64,000 nt of DNA from Sneathiella chinensis (GTDB lineage: Bacteria > Pseudomonadota > Alphaproteobacteria > Sneathiellales > Sneathiellaceae), in contig NZ_VNWN01000004.1 of NCBI RefSeq assembly GCF_012720115.1, positions 496,001 to 560,000 of the forward strand, written 5' to 3'. Positions 23,917-33,451 of the stretch are shown piece after piece. The notes beneath the pieces are model-generated. The model was given only the letters and a program-made list of their open reading frames with translations, did no database searches and was not told where the DNA came from. Within the stretch, counting starts at the first letter, position 1. Each line of letters starts with the position of its first letter. Made by a program: the position numbers and the translations under genes.

Positions 23917-25365
23917 TTATCCACTTTTCTGTTGCAAGGCGGGTTGGTTGGGCGGTGTGGGCAACTGATTTGATCGTCGCCATGCCCCAAGGTACAGGGA
24001 CAGGGCAGTGCCAAGCCCGAAGACCGCAAGGCCAAGTGCCACCAGATACAGAATGTGCTGGAACTCCGCCCCGCGATATTCAGCGAGATAGGTACCAATT
24101 CCGGCGGCAATAAATAATCGGGCAAGCCCGGCCACAACCGGCCATATGACAGTGTGCGCCCCTTGCGAAGCAAAATAGAGGGACAGTCCCAACCCGAAGA
24201 ACGCATAGGCCGGACCCACCACAGCCTGATACTCGGCCGTGAAGCGGAAGACGTCCGGGTCCGTGGTGAACAGGCCAGCCCAGCTTTGCGGCCACAGGGC
24301 GACAGTAACGCCAATGGTGCCGCAGATTGCGGCAGCGATCAGGCCTCCGGTCCAGCCAACCCGCTCGGCGCGGCGGACCTGTCCTGCCCCCATATTGGCG
24401 CCGACGAAGGAAATCATGGCGGCACCAATGCCGAAGACGATCGGGATCAGGATAAACTCAAGGCGGGCCCCGATGCCAAAGCCCGCAATGGCGGTTTCAC
24501 CATAGTTGGAAACGATCCGGGCAATAAGCAGGATGGACGATACGGTCAGGAAGGGGTTGAGGGCGGCAACCGCGGCAACCCGGGCAATGCTGACAGCCAG
24601 CGGACGGGACCATCCCATATGATGCCGGGACAGGGTGATCCCTGATTTCCCCGACAGCAGGCGGACCCCCAGAAAAACACAACCAAAACCAAAGGCAATC
24701 AGGGTGCCAAACGCAATCCCCCGTATCCCGAGAGAGGGGATGCCGAACCAGCCAAGGCTCAATGCTCCTCCGGCGAAGGTCTGAAGGGTGGCCATCAGGA
24801 TCATGCCGACTGCGGGCGAGCGCATGTCGCCAGCACCGCGCAGGAGGCTGCTGAGGGTGTTGAACAGCCACACCAGCAGGATGCCGGAAAACAGCACCGA
24901 GATATAATCCATGGTTTCCTTCAGGTTGTCGCCCGACGCCCCGAAGGCGGTGAAGATAACCTCGCCGAAAATCAGGAAAACGGCCGTAAAGAAAGCGGAG
25001 GCAAGACAGGCAAAGCCAATGGCGTGCCAGACGATCTGCAGCGCGCGATCCCTGTCATTGGCCCCGAGGGAGCGGGCAACGGATGCGGCAACCACCCCGC
25101 CAATGGACCCGGAACTCAGCATCTGCATCAGCATGGCCATGGGAAAGGCGAAGGCAAAACTGGCCAGTGTGGCAGTGCCCAACTGTCCCGCATACCACAT
25201 TTCAGCCATGGCAACGACCGAGGAGGCAAGGAAGCCAAGGGTGTTGGGGGCGGCCATTTTCAAAAGCGGCCAGGCGATCGGACCAGACAGAAGGGCAGAA
25301 AGACGATCGGAACGCGGGGCGGGCGGTGAGGCCGGCTGGGAGGGGGAGGAGGGGGTATGGACCAT
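23917..25365 (-). CDS. MATE family efflux transporter
   Basis: A 482-residue inner-membrane transporter with about twelve membrane segments in two homologous MatE halves (about 35-195 and 260-420). The N-terminal part has PNTLGFLASSVVAMAEMWYAGQLGT, a typical first MATE helix, and the halves share the SSLLRGAGDMRSPAVG and GFGIGARLEFILIPIVFGIGAA segments. MATE proteins exchange drugs or metabolites for Na+ or H+. It is divergent from an HxlR regulator 111 bases away, which suggests local control of efflux by a redox or electrophile signal. Confidence 0.93.
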   Translation of the reverse strand: MVHTPSSPSQPASPPAPRSDRLSALLSGPIAWPLLKMAAPNTLGFLASSVVAMAEMWYAGQLGTATLASFAFAFPMAMLMQMLSSGSIGGVVAASVARSLGANDRDRALQIVWHAIGFACLASAFFTAVFLIFGEVIFTAFGASGDNLKETMDYISVLFSGILLVWLFNTLSSLLRGAGDMRSPAVGMILMATLQTFAGGALSLGWFGIPSLGIRGIAFGTLIAFGFGCVFLGVRLLSGKSGITLSRHHMGWSRPLAVSIARVAAVAALNPFLTVSSILLIARIVSNYGETAIAGFGIGARLEFILIPIVFGIGAAMISFVGANMGAGQVRRAERVGWTGGLIAAAICGTIGVTVALWPQSWAGLFTTDPDVFRFTAEYQAVVGPAYAFFGLGLSLYFASQGAHTVIWPVVAGLARLFIAAGIGTYLAEYRGAEFQHILYLVALGLAVFGLGTALSLYLGAWRRSNQLPTPPNQPALQQKSG

Positions 25366-25383
25366 GTGCTGGACTCTTGTAAG

Positions 25384-25409
25384 TTTTAAAAGTGAACTTA
25401 AAAGTAAGT
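25384..25409. repeat. Repeated TTAAAAGT motifs in MATE/HxlR promoter region
   Basis: TTTTAAAAGT (25384-25393) and CTTAAAAGT (25398-25406) are repeated just upstream of the HxlR-gene promoter and about 20-45 bases before the MATE start. A third, weaker copy (CTAAAATT) overlaps the -35 element. They may be the HxlR operator. Confidence 0.35.
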
Positions 25410-25416
25410 CTAAAAT

Positions 25417-25445
25417 TTGAACCTGTCAAACTGTTCCGATATACT
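25417..25445 (+). promoter_or_regulatory. Sigma70-type promoter of the HxlR gene
   Basis: TTGAAC (25417-25422) and TATACT (25440-25445) are separated by 17 bases, about 31 bases before the ATG at 25477. Confidence 0.6.
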
Positions 25446-25476
25446 GGCGCTTCGGCAAGCCCCAACGGAGGGTCCA

Positions 25477-25944
25477 ATGAAGTGGCAGGAATTAAACTCG
25501 GAAAGATGCTCGATCGCACGGGCCCTTTATGTGGTAGGGGACCGGTGGACTATTCTGGTGTTGCGCGAATGCTATCGCGGCGTCACCCGGTTTGACAAAT
25601 TCGAAAGCCGCCTGAAAATTCCCCGGCGCATCTTGTCTGAACGCCTGAAAAAACTGGTGGAAGAGGGGCTTCTGGTGAAAGAGCAATACCAGAACCACCG
25701 TCTCCGGTTTGATTATCTTCTGACCGACAAGGGGTGGGAACTGAGGCCGGTCTTGCTGTCCCTGCTGGCGTGGGGAGACAAATACCTTGCCGAGGGAGAG
25801 CCGCCCATGTCCCTGCGTCATGAGGCTTGCGGGCATGTGACCGTTCCGGCGCTGGTCTGTTCCGCCTGCGGTGAGCCGGTTGATCCGCGAGAGATCAAAT
25901 CCTTTCCCACCCACAAGGCTGCCCCCAAGACAGAGGCTGGCTAG
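25477..25944 (+). CDS. HxlR family transcriptional regulator
   Basis: A 155-residue winged-helix regulator. The HxlR domain (about 8-105) opens CSIARALYVVGDRWTILVLRE and has FKIPRRILSERL-type recognition helix residues (LKIPRRILSERLKKLVEEGLL). A C-terminal tail (about 115-150) carries CGH, then CSACGE, a possible small zinc-binding ribbon. The Cys near the N-terminus is the residue used for redox or electrophile sensing in several family members. The start at 25477 has GGAGGG upstream. It is divergent from the MATE pump and is the likely regulator of it; its stop overlaps the next convergent gene by four bases. Confidence 0.92.
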   Translation: MKWQELNSERCSIARALYVVGDRWTILVLRECYRGVTRFDKFESRLKIPRRILSERLKKLVEEGLLVKEQYQNHRLRFDYLLTDKGWELRPVLLSLLAWGDKYLAEGEPPMSLRHEACGHVTVPALVCSACGEPVDPREIKSFPTHKAAPKTEAG

Positions 25945-27545
25945 GGGCGGACGCCCTCGCCAACGGCCGCCAGTGCATTTTGCAGGGTCTGTTCCGGGGT
26001 GCCATTGCCGTCTACCTGTTGCCAAAGAACCGTTTTTTTTGACAATTTCTGAAGCTGCTGTTCCAGAATGGCAACGGTCGCATCCGAGGCGTCCCGGCGG
26101 CGCCCCTCGATACGGGCGGCCATCACCTCGGGCCGAACCGAAAGCCACAGGCCGGTAAAGGGAACTCCGCAATCAACGGCAAGCTGCTGGAAGGCTTTCT
26201 GGTCTTCCGGGCGGTCCGAAACCGCATCCATGATAACGGAATGACCGGTGGCCAAGGTCTGGCGGGCAATGGCCTTCATGGTATCGTAAACCTGTTCCGA
26301 CATTTCGGGGGTGTAGGCCGTCTGGGGCATGGGTGTATAGTCGTCCCAGCCGATCAGCAGGCGCCGGATCACGTCGCTGCGGATATGAACGGCGCCGGGC
26401 GCCGCCCCGATCCGCGGTGCAAGGGCGCGGGACAGGGTTGACTTGCCGCTGCCTGACAGGCCCCCCACAGCCACCAGTGAGGGCGGCGGCGGGGACAGAT
26501 AGGCCGATGCGTCTTCAAGTAACTGCCGGGTCTGTTGGCGGAGGGCCTGAAAGTCGTCCGGTTGTTCCGACTGGCCGGCGCGGGCCGCTGCCACATGGGT
26601 ACGAATGCCGGCCCGCATGGCAAGATAGAAGGGCAGCAGCTTCAGGGCCGCCAACTCATCCGGTTTTGTCAGCCAGCCGATCTTGGCCAGATAGCGATTG
26701 AAAATGCGATTGGCGGCATCGGGATAGCATTTGTCGATCAGGTCCATCAGCAGGAAGGACAGGTCGTACAGAATGTCTGAAATGACAAATTCGTCCAGAT
26801 ATTCAATGGCATCGAAGGGAAGCGGGGTGTCATCAAGGACACAGATATTCTGCAGATGCAGGTCCCCGTGGCCAAAGCGGACCCAGCCGCATTCAACCCT
26901 TTGCCGGAAGGCTTCCGCATGCTGTTCCGCCCTCCTGTAGAGGGTGTCTCGGAACTGTTCAGCCTTCCCTTTATCGAGGATATGGGAGCAGAAATCATCA
27001 AGTTGGACAAAGTTGCGGGTGATCACATCCTTGAAATCGGGGGCGTCTTCCGGGGCGCTGACTTTCTGCGCCTTCCGGTGCAGGCTGACGATCGCGTCGG
27101 TCAACTTGTCCGTCAGGATATCGTCAATGCCTTGCCGGGCGGCATATTCATCAAGGCGAGCGCCCGCGGGGAAGCGCCGCATCCTGACGAGCCAATCAAG
27201 GGCCGCGCCAGACCCATCCAGTTCTACATCCCCGTTGTCGTTCAGTGTGACTTTCAGCAAACCCAGATAGAGTTGCGGTGCTGTGCGACGATTATAGTCC
27301 AGCTCCCGCCCGGAAAAATAGTGGCGCAGGTCCGGCGTGCTGTAATCCATATGCCCGAACAGCACCGGCTTTTTCATCTTGATGGCATGATGGCGACCAA
27401 GAAGGACCGTCGCCCCGTGGGTTTCGATCCTTGAAATATCCTCTGCTGTGCTATCAGGCCCATCCCATGCCGGGTTTTGGGTCAGGCCTTCAAGCAATTG
27501 TTTCTGCCGGGCGGCCTGTTCTTCCAGAGAGGGCGTCGTGGTCAT
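25941..27545 (-). CDS. Phosphotransferase-like/P-loop kinase fusion protein
   Basis: A 534-residue two-domain protein. The N-terminal part (about 40-340) resembles aminoglycoside phosphotransferase-type kinases: HAIKMKKPVLFGHMDYST near the start and the catalytic loop VRFGHGDLHLQNICVLDD with IEYLDEFVISDILYDLSFL, the expected Asp and metal-binding residues. The C-terminal part (about 365-534) is a small P-loop kinase with Walker A GGLSGSGKSTLSRAL and a following DVIRRLL. This combination is known as a conserved uncharacterised family (COG2187 plus COG0645). I start it at ATG 27545; the frame opens farther upstream inside the neighbouring gene. The substrate of either domain is unknown. It is seven bases behind a cation efflux gene. 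Confidence 0.85.
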   Translation of the reverse strand: MTTTPSLEEQAARQKQLLEGLTQNPAWDGPDSTAEDISRIETHGATVLLGRHHAIKMKKPVLFGHMDYSTPDLRHYFSGRELDYNRRTAPQLYLGLLKVTLNDNGDVELDGSGAALDWLVRMRRFPAGARLDEYAARQGIDDILTDKLTDAIVSLHRKAQKVSAPEDAPDFKDVITRNFVQLDDFCSHILDKGKAEQFRDTLYRRAEQHAEAFRQRVECGWVRFGHGDLHLQNICVLDDTPLPFDAIEYLDEFVISDILYDLSFLLMDLIDKCYPDAANRIFNRYLAKIGWLTKPDELAALKLLPFYLAMRAGIRTHVAAARAGQSEQPDDFQALRQQTRQLLEDASAYLSPPPPSLVAVGGLSGSGKSTLSRALAPRIGAAPGAVHIRSDVIRRLLIGWDDYTPMPQTAYTPEMSEQVYDTMKAIARQTLATGHSVIMDAVSDRPEDQKAFQQLAVDCGVPFTGLWLSVRPEVMAARIEGRRRDASDATVAILEQQLQKLSKKTVLWQQVDGNGTPEQTLQNALAAVGEGVRP

Positions 27546-27552
27546 CGACCGG

Positions 27553-28509
27553 TTATTCCTGTCCTTGGGCGGTGGCGTTCTGGTGCGCTGCCTGCAACAG
27601 GTGTTCCGGTGCCGGGTCCTGATGGATGATGGCCTCGGCATCGGGGTACAGGGCCATGACCCGCATTTCCACATCCTCGGAAATGGCGTGGGCCTCGGTC
27701 AGGTTCATGGTCGGGTCCAGATCAATATGCATCTGGATGAAGATATTCTGGCCGGAACGCCGGGTCCGAAGGTCGTGAACGCCAAGGACTTGCGGGTTTT
27801 CGCAAGCGGTCTCGATAATCTTTTCCCGTTCCTCGTCCGGCAGTTCCTCGTCCATCAGGTCGGCGAAGGAGGTGCGGACAATGCTCCAGGCGTTGTAGAT
27901 GATGAAGACGGCGATCCCCATGGCGAACAGCCCGTCCGCATAATGCCAGCCAAGATTGGCGGACAGGAACAGGGCGATGATAACGCTGATATTGACCAGA
28001 ACGTCCCCCGCATAATGCAGGGAATCAGCGGAAATGGCGACGGAGCGCGTCCGCCGGATCACGTAGCGCTGATAGGACACCAGTGCCAGGGTCAGCACAA
28101 TGGAAATGACCATGACAGTCATCCCGATGTCGCTGGCGGAAACCGGTTTCGGATGCAGTAGCCGTTCCGACGCCTGCAGCAGCAGGAAGATCGCGGAGCC
28201 CACAATGAAGGCGGCCTGAAACAGTCCGGCCAGTGCCTCAGCCTTGCCGTGTCCGAAACGGTGATCCTTGTCCGCAGGCACAAGGGCATGGCGAACCGCC
28301 AGCAGGTTGACCAGGGAGGCCCCCAGATCCAGCATGGAATCCACAAGGGTGGATAGCATGGAAACGGAGTCTGTGCGCCAGTAGGCCCACAGCTTGATCA
28401 GGATCAGCAACAGCGCCACGGTGACTGCCGCATAGGTCGCGCTTTTCATCAACGTGCCATTGCTGGGGCCGTCCTGCTGAGGCCCGGAAGCAGGGGATGT
28501 GGAATGCAT
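27553..28509 (-). CDS. Cation diffusion facilitator (FieF-like)
   Basis: A 318-residue inner-membrane metal/proton antiporter. Six membrane segments (about 20-225) include the metal-site residues of the family: D-SMLD in TM2 (STLVDSMLDLGASL) and H-YAG-D in TM5 (ADSLHYAGDVLVN), with the cytosolic DHRFGHGKAEALAG loop. The C-terminal cytosolic dimerisation domain (about 230-318) contains the usual His-rich ligands (HDLRTRRSG, MHIDLDPTMNLTEAH). The D/D/H/D site suggests zinc or iron. It is in an operon with the phosphotransferase/kinase fusion. Confidence 0.93.
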   Translation of the reverse strand: MHSTSPASGPQQDGPSNGTLMKSATYAAVTVALLLILIKLWAYWRTDSVSMLSTLVDSMLDLGASLVNLLAVRHALVPADKDHRFGHGKAEALAGLFQAAFIVGSAIFLLLQASERLLHPKPVSASDIGMTVMVISIVLTLALVSYQRYVIRRTRSVAISADSLHYAGDVLVNISVIIALFLSANLGWHYADGLFAMGIAVFIIYNAWSIVRTSFADLMDEELPDEEREKIIETACENPQVLGVHDLRTRRSGQNIFIQMHIDLDPTMNLTEAHAISEDVEMRVMALYPDAEAIIHQDPAPEHLLQAAHQNATAQGQE

Positions 28510-28550
28510 TTTTACTGATCCTTACGGACTATGGGTAACAGATTACGGAG

Positions 28551-29141
28551 TTACGGGTACAAAACGGCTTCGGTCCAGCCTTGCTCTGTCCGGGTGTATT
28601 GTCGCCTTTCATGCAGGCGGAACGGCTTGTCTTTCCAGAATTCGATCCGGTTCGGGATAACCCGGAACCCGGACCAGTATTCCGGCCGGGGGATCGTGCC
28701 AACCGCATATTTGGCGGCATATTTGGCGACGGCGGCCTCAAGCGTGAAGCGCCCTTCCATGGGACGGGATTGTTGGCTGGCCCACGCGCCGATCCGGCTG
28801 TCACGGGCGCGGGAATTGAAATAGCTGTCCGCTTCCTCGTCCGAGACAACCTCGATATCGCCTTCCACGCGAACAACCCGCCGCAGGGATTTCCAGTGGA
28901 AACACAGGGCTGCCTTGCGGGTGGCCAGAAGTTCCCGGCCTTTCTGGCTTTCGAAGTTGGTGTAGAAGGTGAAACCCCGTTCGTCGACCTCTTTCAACAG
29001 CACCATCCGGACGGAGGGCTGGCCTTCCTCGTTCACGGTTGCCAGAGACATGGCATTGGCATCGTTCAGCTCTGATTTTTCGGCCTCTTTCAGCCAGCTT
29101 TCAAATTCCTCAATCAGGTCGGATGTCTGTTTCACACTCAT
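28551..29141 (-). CDS. pdxH: Pyridoxamine 5'-phosphate oxidase
   Basis: FMN-dependent oxidase that makes pyridoxal 5'-phosphate from pyridoxine or pyridoxamine phosphate. The 196-residue protein shows [35 protein letters not shown], split FMN-binding segments [14 protein letters not shown] and the C-terminal family signature ([18 protein letters not shown], ending WTEAVLYP). Length is normal, so both start and end look right. It follows no obvious partner: upstream is a promoter region shared with the lipoprotein gene, downstream the cation efflux gene 42 bases away. Confidence 0.97.
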   Translation of the reverse strand: MSVKQTSDLIEEFESWLKEAEKSELNDANAMSLATVNEEGQPSVRMVLLKEVDERGFTFYTNFESQKGRELLATRKAALCFHWKSLRRVVRVEGDIEVVSDEEADSYFNSRARDSRIGAWASQQSRPMEGRFTLEAAVAKYAAKYAVGTIPRPEYWSGFRVIPNRIEFWKDKPFRLHERRQYTRTEQGWTEAVLYP

Positions 29142-29364
29142 GTCACGCGGCTCGTCATAAAGTCAGAGAACTGTTGAGGGTCAATTTAACCGTGCGCTTC
29201 CCCGATGTCGACATCTGTCTTAATCGGGCCACAAAGTTGTGGAATTTAAAGTTTGAATTATTCTGTAAAACTGTGATTTGCTCATCTATATTGGTTAAAA
29301 GTCGTGTTTCCGAACAGTTTCTGGCACGATCAGTAGGATAGCGGGATTAAAAAGGATTGAAGCC

Positions 29365-29844
29365 ATGGTTACGTCTAAGACACTTCTCGCGGGTGCTGTT
29401 GCCATCACCCTTGCGGTTTCCGGTTGCGCCTCGCAACAGAACAACCCGAAGCAGGCCGGCGGTGCAGTTATCGGCGGTATCGGCGGTGCGTTGCTGGGGT
29501 CCATGTTCGGGTCCGGAACCGGCCGGTTGGCGGCAGTTGCCGCAGGGACGCTGGTTGGTGCCATGATCGGTCAGGAGGTTGGGCGGTCACTGGATGCGGC
29601 TGACCGGGCTGCCATTGATCGGGCCGAGCGCCGCGCGACGACCGCGCCCGTGGGTGAAACCATCAAGTGGAACAACCCAGACAGCGGCAATTCCGGAACC
29701 ATTACGCCGGTGCGCGACGGACAGGATACACGGGGTCGGTATTGCCGGGAATTCCGTCAGACAATTGAAGTTGGCGGGAAACTGGAAGAAGGGTATGGTA
29801 CAGCCTGTAGACAGGAAGATGGCTCCTGGCAAATTATGACCTGA
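29365..29844 (+). CDS. 17-kDa surface antigen-like outer-membrane lipoprotein
   Basis: A 159-residue lipoprotein of the Rickettsia 17-kDa antigen type. A signal peptide ends in a lipobox (LAVSGC, Cys at about 21). Then comes a glycine-zipper segment (about 32-75; GGAVIGGIGGALLGSMFGSG and LVGAMIGQEVG), typical of membrane-inserting 2TM glycine zippers. The C-terminal domain (about 95-159) is of the surface-antigen type with CREFRQTIEVGG and YGTACRQEDGSWQI, including two Cys that could pair. These proteins are thought to sit in the outer membrane. The gene is monocistronic or precedes the Sel1-repeat gene. Confidence 0.92.
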   Translation: MVTSKTLLAGAVAITLAVSGCASQQNNPKQAGGAVIGGIGGALLGSMFGSGTGRLAAVAAGTLVGAMIGQEVGRSLDAADRAAIDRAERRATTAPVGETIKWNNPDSGNSGTITPVRDGQDTRGRYCREFRQTIEVGGKLEEGYGTACRQEDGSWQIMT

Positions 29845-29925
29845 TGCCCAAAAACCTGGTCCCCGGCCTGCGGTCTGGTTCGGGGGCAGGGTGACACTGG
29901 ACAACTGAACTGTTAGACTGATTTG

Positions 29926-31461
29926 ATGTTTAAATTACACACTTCGCTTGTTGGAACGGCCGTTGCGGCCGTTCTTGCTGTTTCTGCCACCTCTGCCGTT
30001 CATGCCGGCTTTGATGAGGGTGTAAAGGCCTATGAGGCCGGGAATTATGCAGACGCCCTGCAGGAATGGTTGCCGTTGGCGCGGAATAACGACCCGGCGG
30101 CCATGCGGAATGTCGGACATCTTTACCGGCGCGGTTTGGGCGTTCCAAAGGACCCGGCCGCAGCGGTGAACTGGTACAGGAAGGCCGCCGACCTCGGGTT
30201 TGCCCGGGCGCAGGCCAATCTTGCTACCATGTACCTGAAAGGCGAAGGGGTCGATCAGGATGACGCCCAGGCCTTCGAATGGTTTGAAAAGGCCGCCCGT
30301 ACCGGGCATGTGATTTCTCAGTATAACCTTGGCTTGATGTATGAGTATGGCAAGGGGGTTGAGAAGGATCAGCCGAAAGCCCTTGGCTGGTACAATATGG
30401 CCGCAAAAGCCGGCCATCAGCCGTCCCTCGACAAATTGTCCGTACTGGTTAGCGGATCTGCGGCGGATACCGCCCCCTCCCATCAGGAGGAGGAAAGCGC
30501 AACCGCAACCGCTACCGCCGCCGCCACTCCCACTGTAACCCCGCTCCCGAAAGAGCCTGTCAATAATGAGCCTGTAGAGGCGGCGAAGCCGACCGTGGAA
30601 AGTGCGGAAAAGGCGGTGAAAACCGTACCGGAAACCGCTGCCCCGGCCAAGGCACCCGCACCGGATCATCAGGCCCTGATGGCCAAGGTCCAATCCGCTG
30701 AAGGGCAGAGCGAAACGGCGCCGGTGCAGGCGAGCATGCCTGCCGAAACGGGAGCAACGCAGCCCAAGAAGGACCCGTTCGCGCCATCCTCCACCACCGG
30801 ACAGCCGACGGTTTTCAGTAAGCAGAAAAGCCCTGAGCCGGTCTTGGAAGGCAAGGTCGCGGAAAGGCAGGTCGAAACCACACCAGCCTCTCAGGATACG
30901 GAAAGCAAGGGTTTCTTTGCGTCCCTGAAATCCCTGTTTGTTGAAACACCTGCGCCAGCCGCAAAAACGACGGGCGTGGCCACTTCCGCTGCTGCGGGCG
31001 CAACAGCCGGTGCCGCCGCCGCTGTCTCCTCCGCCCCTGAGCGGGATGCACCCGCCGATCAGTCAGTCCTAAGCCGGGAAGACGTTGCTTCTGCCACTCC
31101 GGCAGGGGAGCCAGCCACGCCATCCCGTCCGGCGGTGGTGGCCTCCACGGCGGTGACAACCGGCGCTGGATTGTCCCTGAACGAACAGCTGGAAATGGCG
31201 GAACTGGCCTATAGCCTGCAGGAATATCAGCAGGCCTTGACCGTCTGGGCCCCCCTTGCACAGCAGGGAAATCCCGAGGCGCAGTACAATCTTGGGCGGA
31301 TGTTCCATGATGGAAACGCCGTGCCGGTGGACCGGGTTCGTGCCTACTACTGGTGGCAAAAGGCCAGCGCGAATGGTTCTGCAGAGGCAGGCCAGTCCCT
31401 ATCCGAACTGGAGAAGTCTTTGACCTTCCTTGAAAAGCGGCAGTTGAACAGAAGTAACTGA
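29926..31461 (+). CDS. Secreted Sel1-repeat protein with low-complexity linker
   Basis: A 511-residue exported protein. A signal peptide (about 1-28, VSATSAVHAG) is followed by three to four Sel1-like repeats (about 30-170; for example GHLYRRGLGVPKDPAAAVNWYRKAADLG and its neighbours), a long Ala/Pro/Thr/Glu-rich linker (about 175-415), and one more repeat block at the C-terminus (NEQLEMAELAYSLQEYQQAL, then AQYNLGRMFHDGNAVPVDRV). Sel1 repeats form alpha-solenoid binding surfaces for proteins. The split layout suggests two binding modules joined by a flexible tether in the periplasm. Partner and role are unknown. ATG 29926 is preferred over the TTG at 29923. Confidence 0.88.
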   Translation: MFKLHTSLVGTAVAAVLAVSATSAVHAGFDEGVKAYEAGNYADALQEWLPLARNNDPAAMRNVGHLYRRGLGVPKDPAAAVNWYRKAADLGFARAQANLATMYLKGEGVDQDDAQAFEWFEKAARTGHVISQYNLGLMYEYGKGVEKDQPKALGWYNMAAKAGHQPSLDKLSVLVSGSAADTAPSHQEEESATATATAAATPTVTPLPKEPVNNEPVEAAKPTVESAEKAVKTVPETAAPAKAPAPDHQALMAKVQSAEGQSETAPVQASMPAETGATQPKKDPFAPSSTTGQPTVFSKQKSPEPVLEGKVAERQVETTPASQDTESKGFFASLKSLFVETPAPAAKTTGVATSAAAGATAGAAAAVSSAPERDAPADQSVLSREDVASATPAGEPATPSRPAVVASTAVTTGAGLSLNEQLEMAELAYSLQEYQQALTVWAPLAQQGNPEAQYNLGRMFHDGNAVPVDRVRAYYWWQKASANGSAEAGQSLSELEKSLTFLEKRQLNRSN

Positions 31462-31578
31462 CCGAAATATAAGGAATAAAGTCTGGTCAAGCTGGTTACA
31501 GTTAATATATCCTTGTTACAGGACAGTGATATTGTCCGGTGTCACGCTATTCAACGGTAATGGTTGGTAACTCCTTCT

Positions 31579-32511
31579 ATGAAAGATCCTTACAGTATTC
31601 TGGGCGTATCAAAAAGCGCCAGTCAGAAAGAGATCAAATCGGCCTACAGGAAGCTCGCGAAACAGTATCACCCGGACACCAATCCGGGGGATGACAAGAT
31701 CGCGGATAAATTCAAGGAGATTTCTGCGGCCTATAATATCATCGGGGATGAAAAACAACGCGCCCGCTTCGACCGGGGGGAGATTGACGCCTCCGGTCAG
31801 GAACGGGCGGCCTATGGATTTGGCGGCGGCGGTGGCGGTTTCCGGGGCGGTCAGTCCCGAAGCTATCGTCAGGAAGACGACATTTTTGGCGGCGGCGCCG
31901 AGGATATCTTCTCCGAGATTTTCGGCAATTTTCGCCGGGGCGGTGGCCGTGGCAGCCGCCCGGTCAAGGGCCGGGACAAGGTTTTCGCCATCGAGGTGAC
32001 GTTCAGCGAGGCCGCGGTTGGCAGCACCCGCAGGCTTACCCTTGGTCAGGGGGGGAAGACCCTTGATGTAAAGGTTCCCGCCGGGATTGAGGATGGCAAG
32101 CAGATCCGCCTGAAAGGTCAGGGGGATCCCGGGGCTGCAGGTGGTCCGCCGGGCGATATCCTGATCAATGTTACGGTCAAGCCCAGCAGCGTTTTTGTGC
32201 GCGACGGCGACAATGTAATCGTGGAACTTCCCGTCAGCCTGCCCGAGGCTGTTCTGGGCGCGAAGGTGCCCGTCCCGACAGTGGACGGAACCGTTAATTT
32301 GAAAATTCCTGCCGGATCCAATACCGGATCGACCCTGCGCCTGAAGGGCAAGGGGATCATGCGGGCAAAAGCCGGAACGCGAGGGGATCAGTTGGTCCGC
32401 CTGAAAGTTGTGCTGCCGGAAACGCAGGATGAGGAATTGCAGGATTGGGTGTCGAAATGGTCTGAGGGCCATCAGTATGACGCCCGTTCCAAGTTTGCCG
32501 GAAACACATAG
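31579..32511 (+). CDS. DnaJ C-terminal-domain protein (CbpA-like cochaperone)
   Basis: A 310-residue class B J-protein that should stimulate the ATPase of DnaK. The J-domain (1-68) has YSILGVSKSASQKEIKSAYRK and the essential HPD in QYHPDTNPGD. A glycine-rich linker (about 75-105) is followed by two beta-rich substrate-binding domains (about 125-300; DVKVPAGIEDGKQIRLKGQG and VNLKIPAGSNTGSTLRLKGKG). There is no CxxCxGxG zinc finger, which separates it from true DnaJ. ATG 31579 starts the J-domain directly; a TTG at 31564 would add five residues. No other heat-shock gene is adjacent. Confidence 0.93.
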   Translation: MKDPYSILGVSKSASQKEIKSAYRKLAKQYHPDTNPGDDKIADKFKEISAAYNIIGDEKQRARFDRGEIDASGQERAAYGFGGGGGGFRGGQSRSYRQEDDIFGGGAEDIFSEIFGNFRRGGGRGSRPVKGRDKVFAIEVTFSEAAVGSTRRLTLGQGGKTLDVKVPAGIEDGKQIRLKGQGDPGAAGGPPGDILINVTVKPSSVFVRDGDNVIVELPVSLPEAVLGAKVPVPTVDGTVNLKIPAGSNTGSTLRLKGKGIMRAKAGTRGDQLVRLKVVLPETQDEELQDWVSKWSEGHQYDARSKFAGNT

Positions 32512-32607
32512 TTTCCAAAGCGGGTTTAAGTCTTTGACTGCATTTTTGTTGCAGGATAAGTAAAGAGCGTATGATCAAATTAGGTTACTAGATAACGGGA
32601 TTCACGT

Positions 32608-33423
32608 ATGACTGAGCACAAGGGCCTGATGGCAGGTAAAAAGGGATTGATCATGGGCGTTGCCAACGGTCATTCCATTGCCTGGGGAATAGCCAAGGCG
32701 CTTCACGAGCATGGAGCCGAGATTGCCTTTACCTATCAGGGGGAAGCCCTTGGTAAACGGGTAAAGCCGCTGGCGGAAAGTGTCGGGTCCGATACGGTAC
32801 TGGAATGTGATGTAACCGACGAGGCGTCCATCGACGCTGTGTTTGGGGCGCTTGAGGAAAAGTGGGGTAAGATCGACTTTCTGGTCCATGCCATTGCCTA
32901 TTCCGACAAGAACCAGCTTCGGGGCAATTTCACGGATACAACCCGTGACAACTTCCTGATGTCCATGGATATCTCCTGCTACTCTCTGATTGCGGTATCA
33001 AAGCGGGCGGCCCCCCTGATGAGTGACGGCGGCAGCATTGTGACCCTGACCTATTACGGCGCAGAACGGGTTATTCCCCATTACAACGTCATGGGCGTTG
33101 CCAAGGCCGCGCTGGAAGCGTCTGTTCGCTATCTGGCGGTTGAGCTGGGACGCAAGAATATCCGCGTCAACGCCATTTCCGCCGGTCCGATCAAGACGCT
33201 GGCGGCATCCGGCATTGGTGATTTCCGGTATATCCTGAAATGGAACGAATATAACTCGCCATTGAAGCGGAATGTCACCATCGAGGATGTGGGCGGCTCA
33301 GCGCTGTATCTTCTCAGTGATATTGGCGCAGGCGTTTCCGGTGAAACCCATCATGTGGATGCCGGGTATCATGTTGTCGGCATGAAGGCGGAAGACGCCC
33401 CCGACATGACACCCGGTTCCTGA
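32608..33423 (+). CDS. fabI: Enoyl-[acyl-carrier-protein] reductase, NADH
   Basis: Reduces trans-2-enoyl-ACP in the last step of each fatty-acid elongation cycle; the target of triclosan in sensitive enzymes. The 271-residue protein has the family N-terminus [22 protein letters not shown], the divergent SDR active site [21 protein letters not shown] (Y-x6-K) and the C-terminal family segment [17 protein letters not shown]. Length is normal for FabI. It precedes aroC by 28 bases in the same direction, an arrangement I recall in other alphaproteobacteria. Start ATG 32608 fits the family. Confidence 0.97.
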   Translation: MTEHKGLMAGKKGLIMGVANGHSIAWGIAKALHEHGAEIAFTYQGEALGKRVKPLAESVGSDTVLECDVTDEASIDAVFGALEEKWGKIDFLVHAIAYSDKNQLRGNFTDTTRDNFLMSMDISCYSLIAVSKRAAPLMSDGGSIVTLTYYGAERVIPHYNVMGVAKAALEASVRYLAVELGRKNIRVNAISAGPIKTLAASGIGDFRYILKWNEYNSPLKRNVTIEDVGGSALYLLSDIGAGVSGETHHVDAGYHVVGMKAEDAPDMTPGS

Positions 33424-33451
33424 TTTTTCCTAGTTCCAGACGGTATTCATT

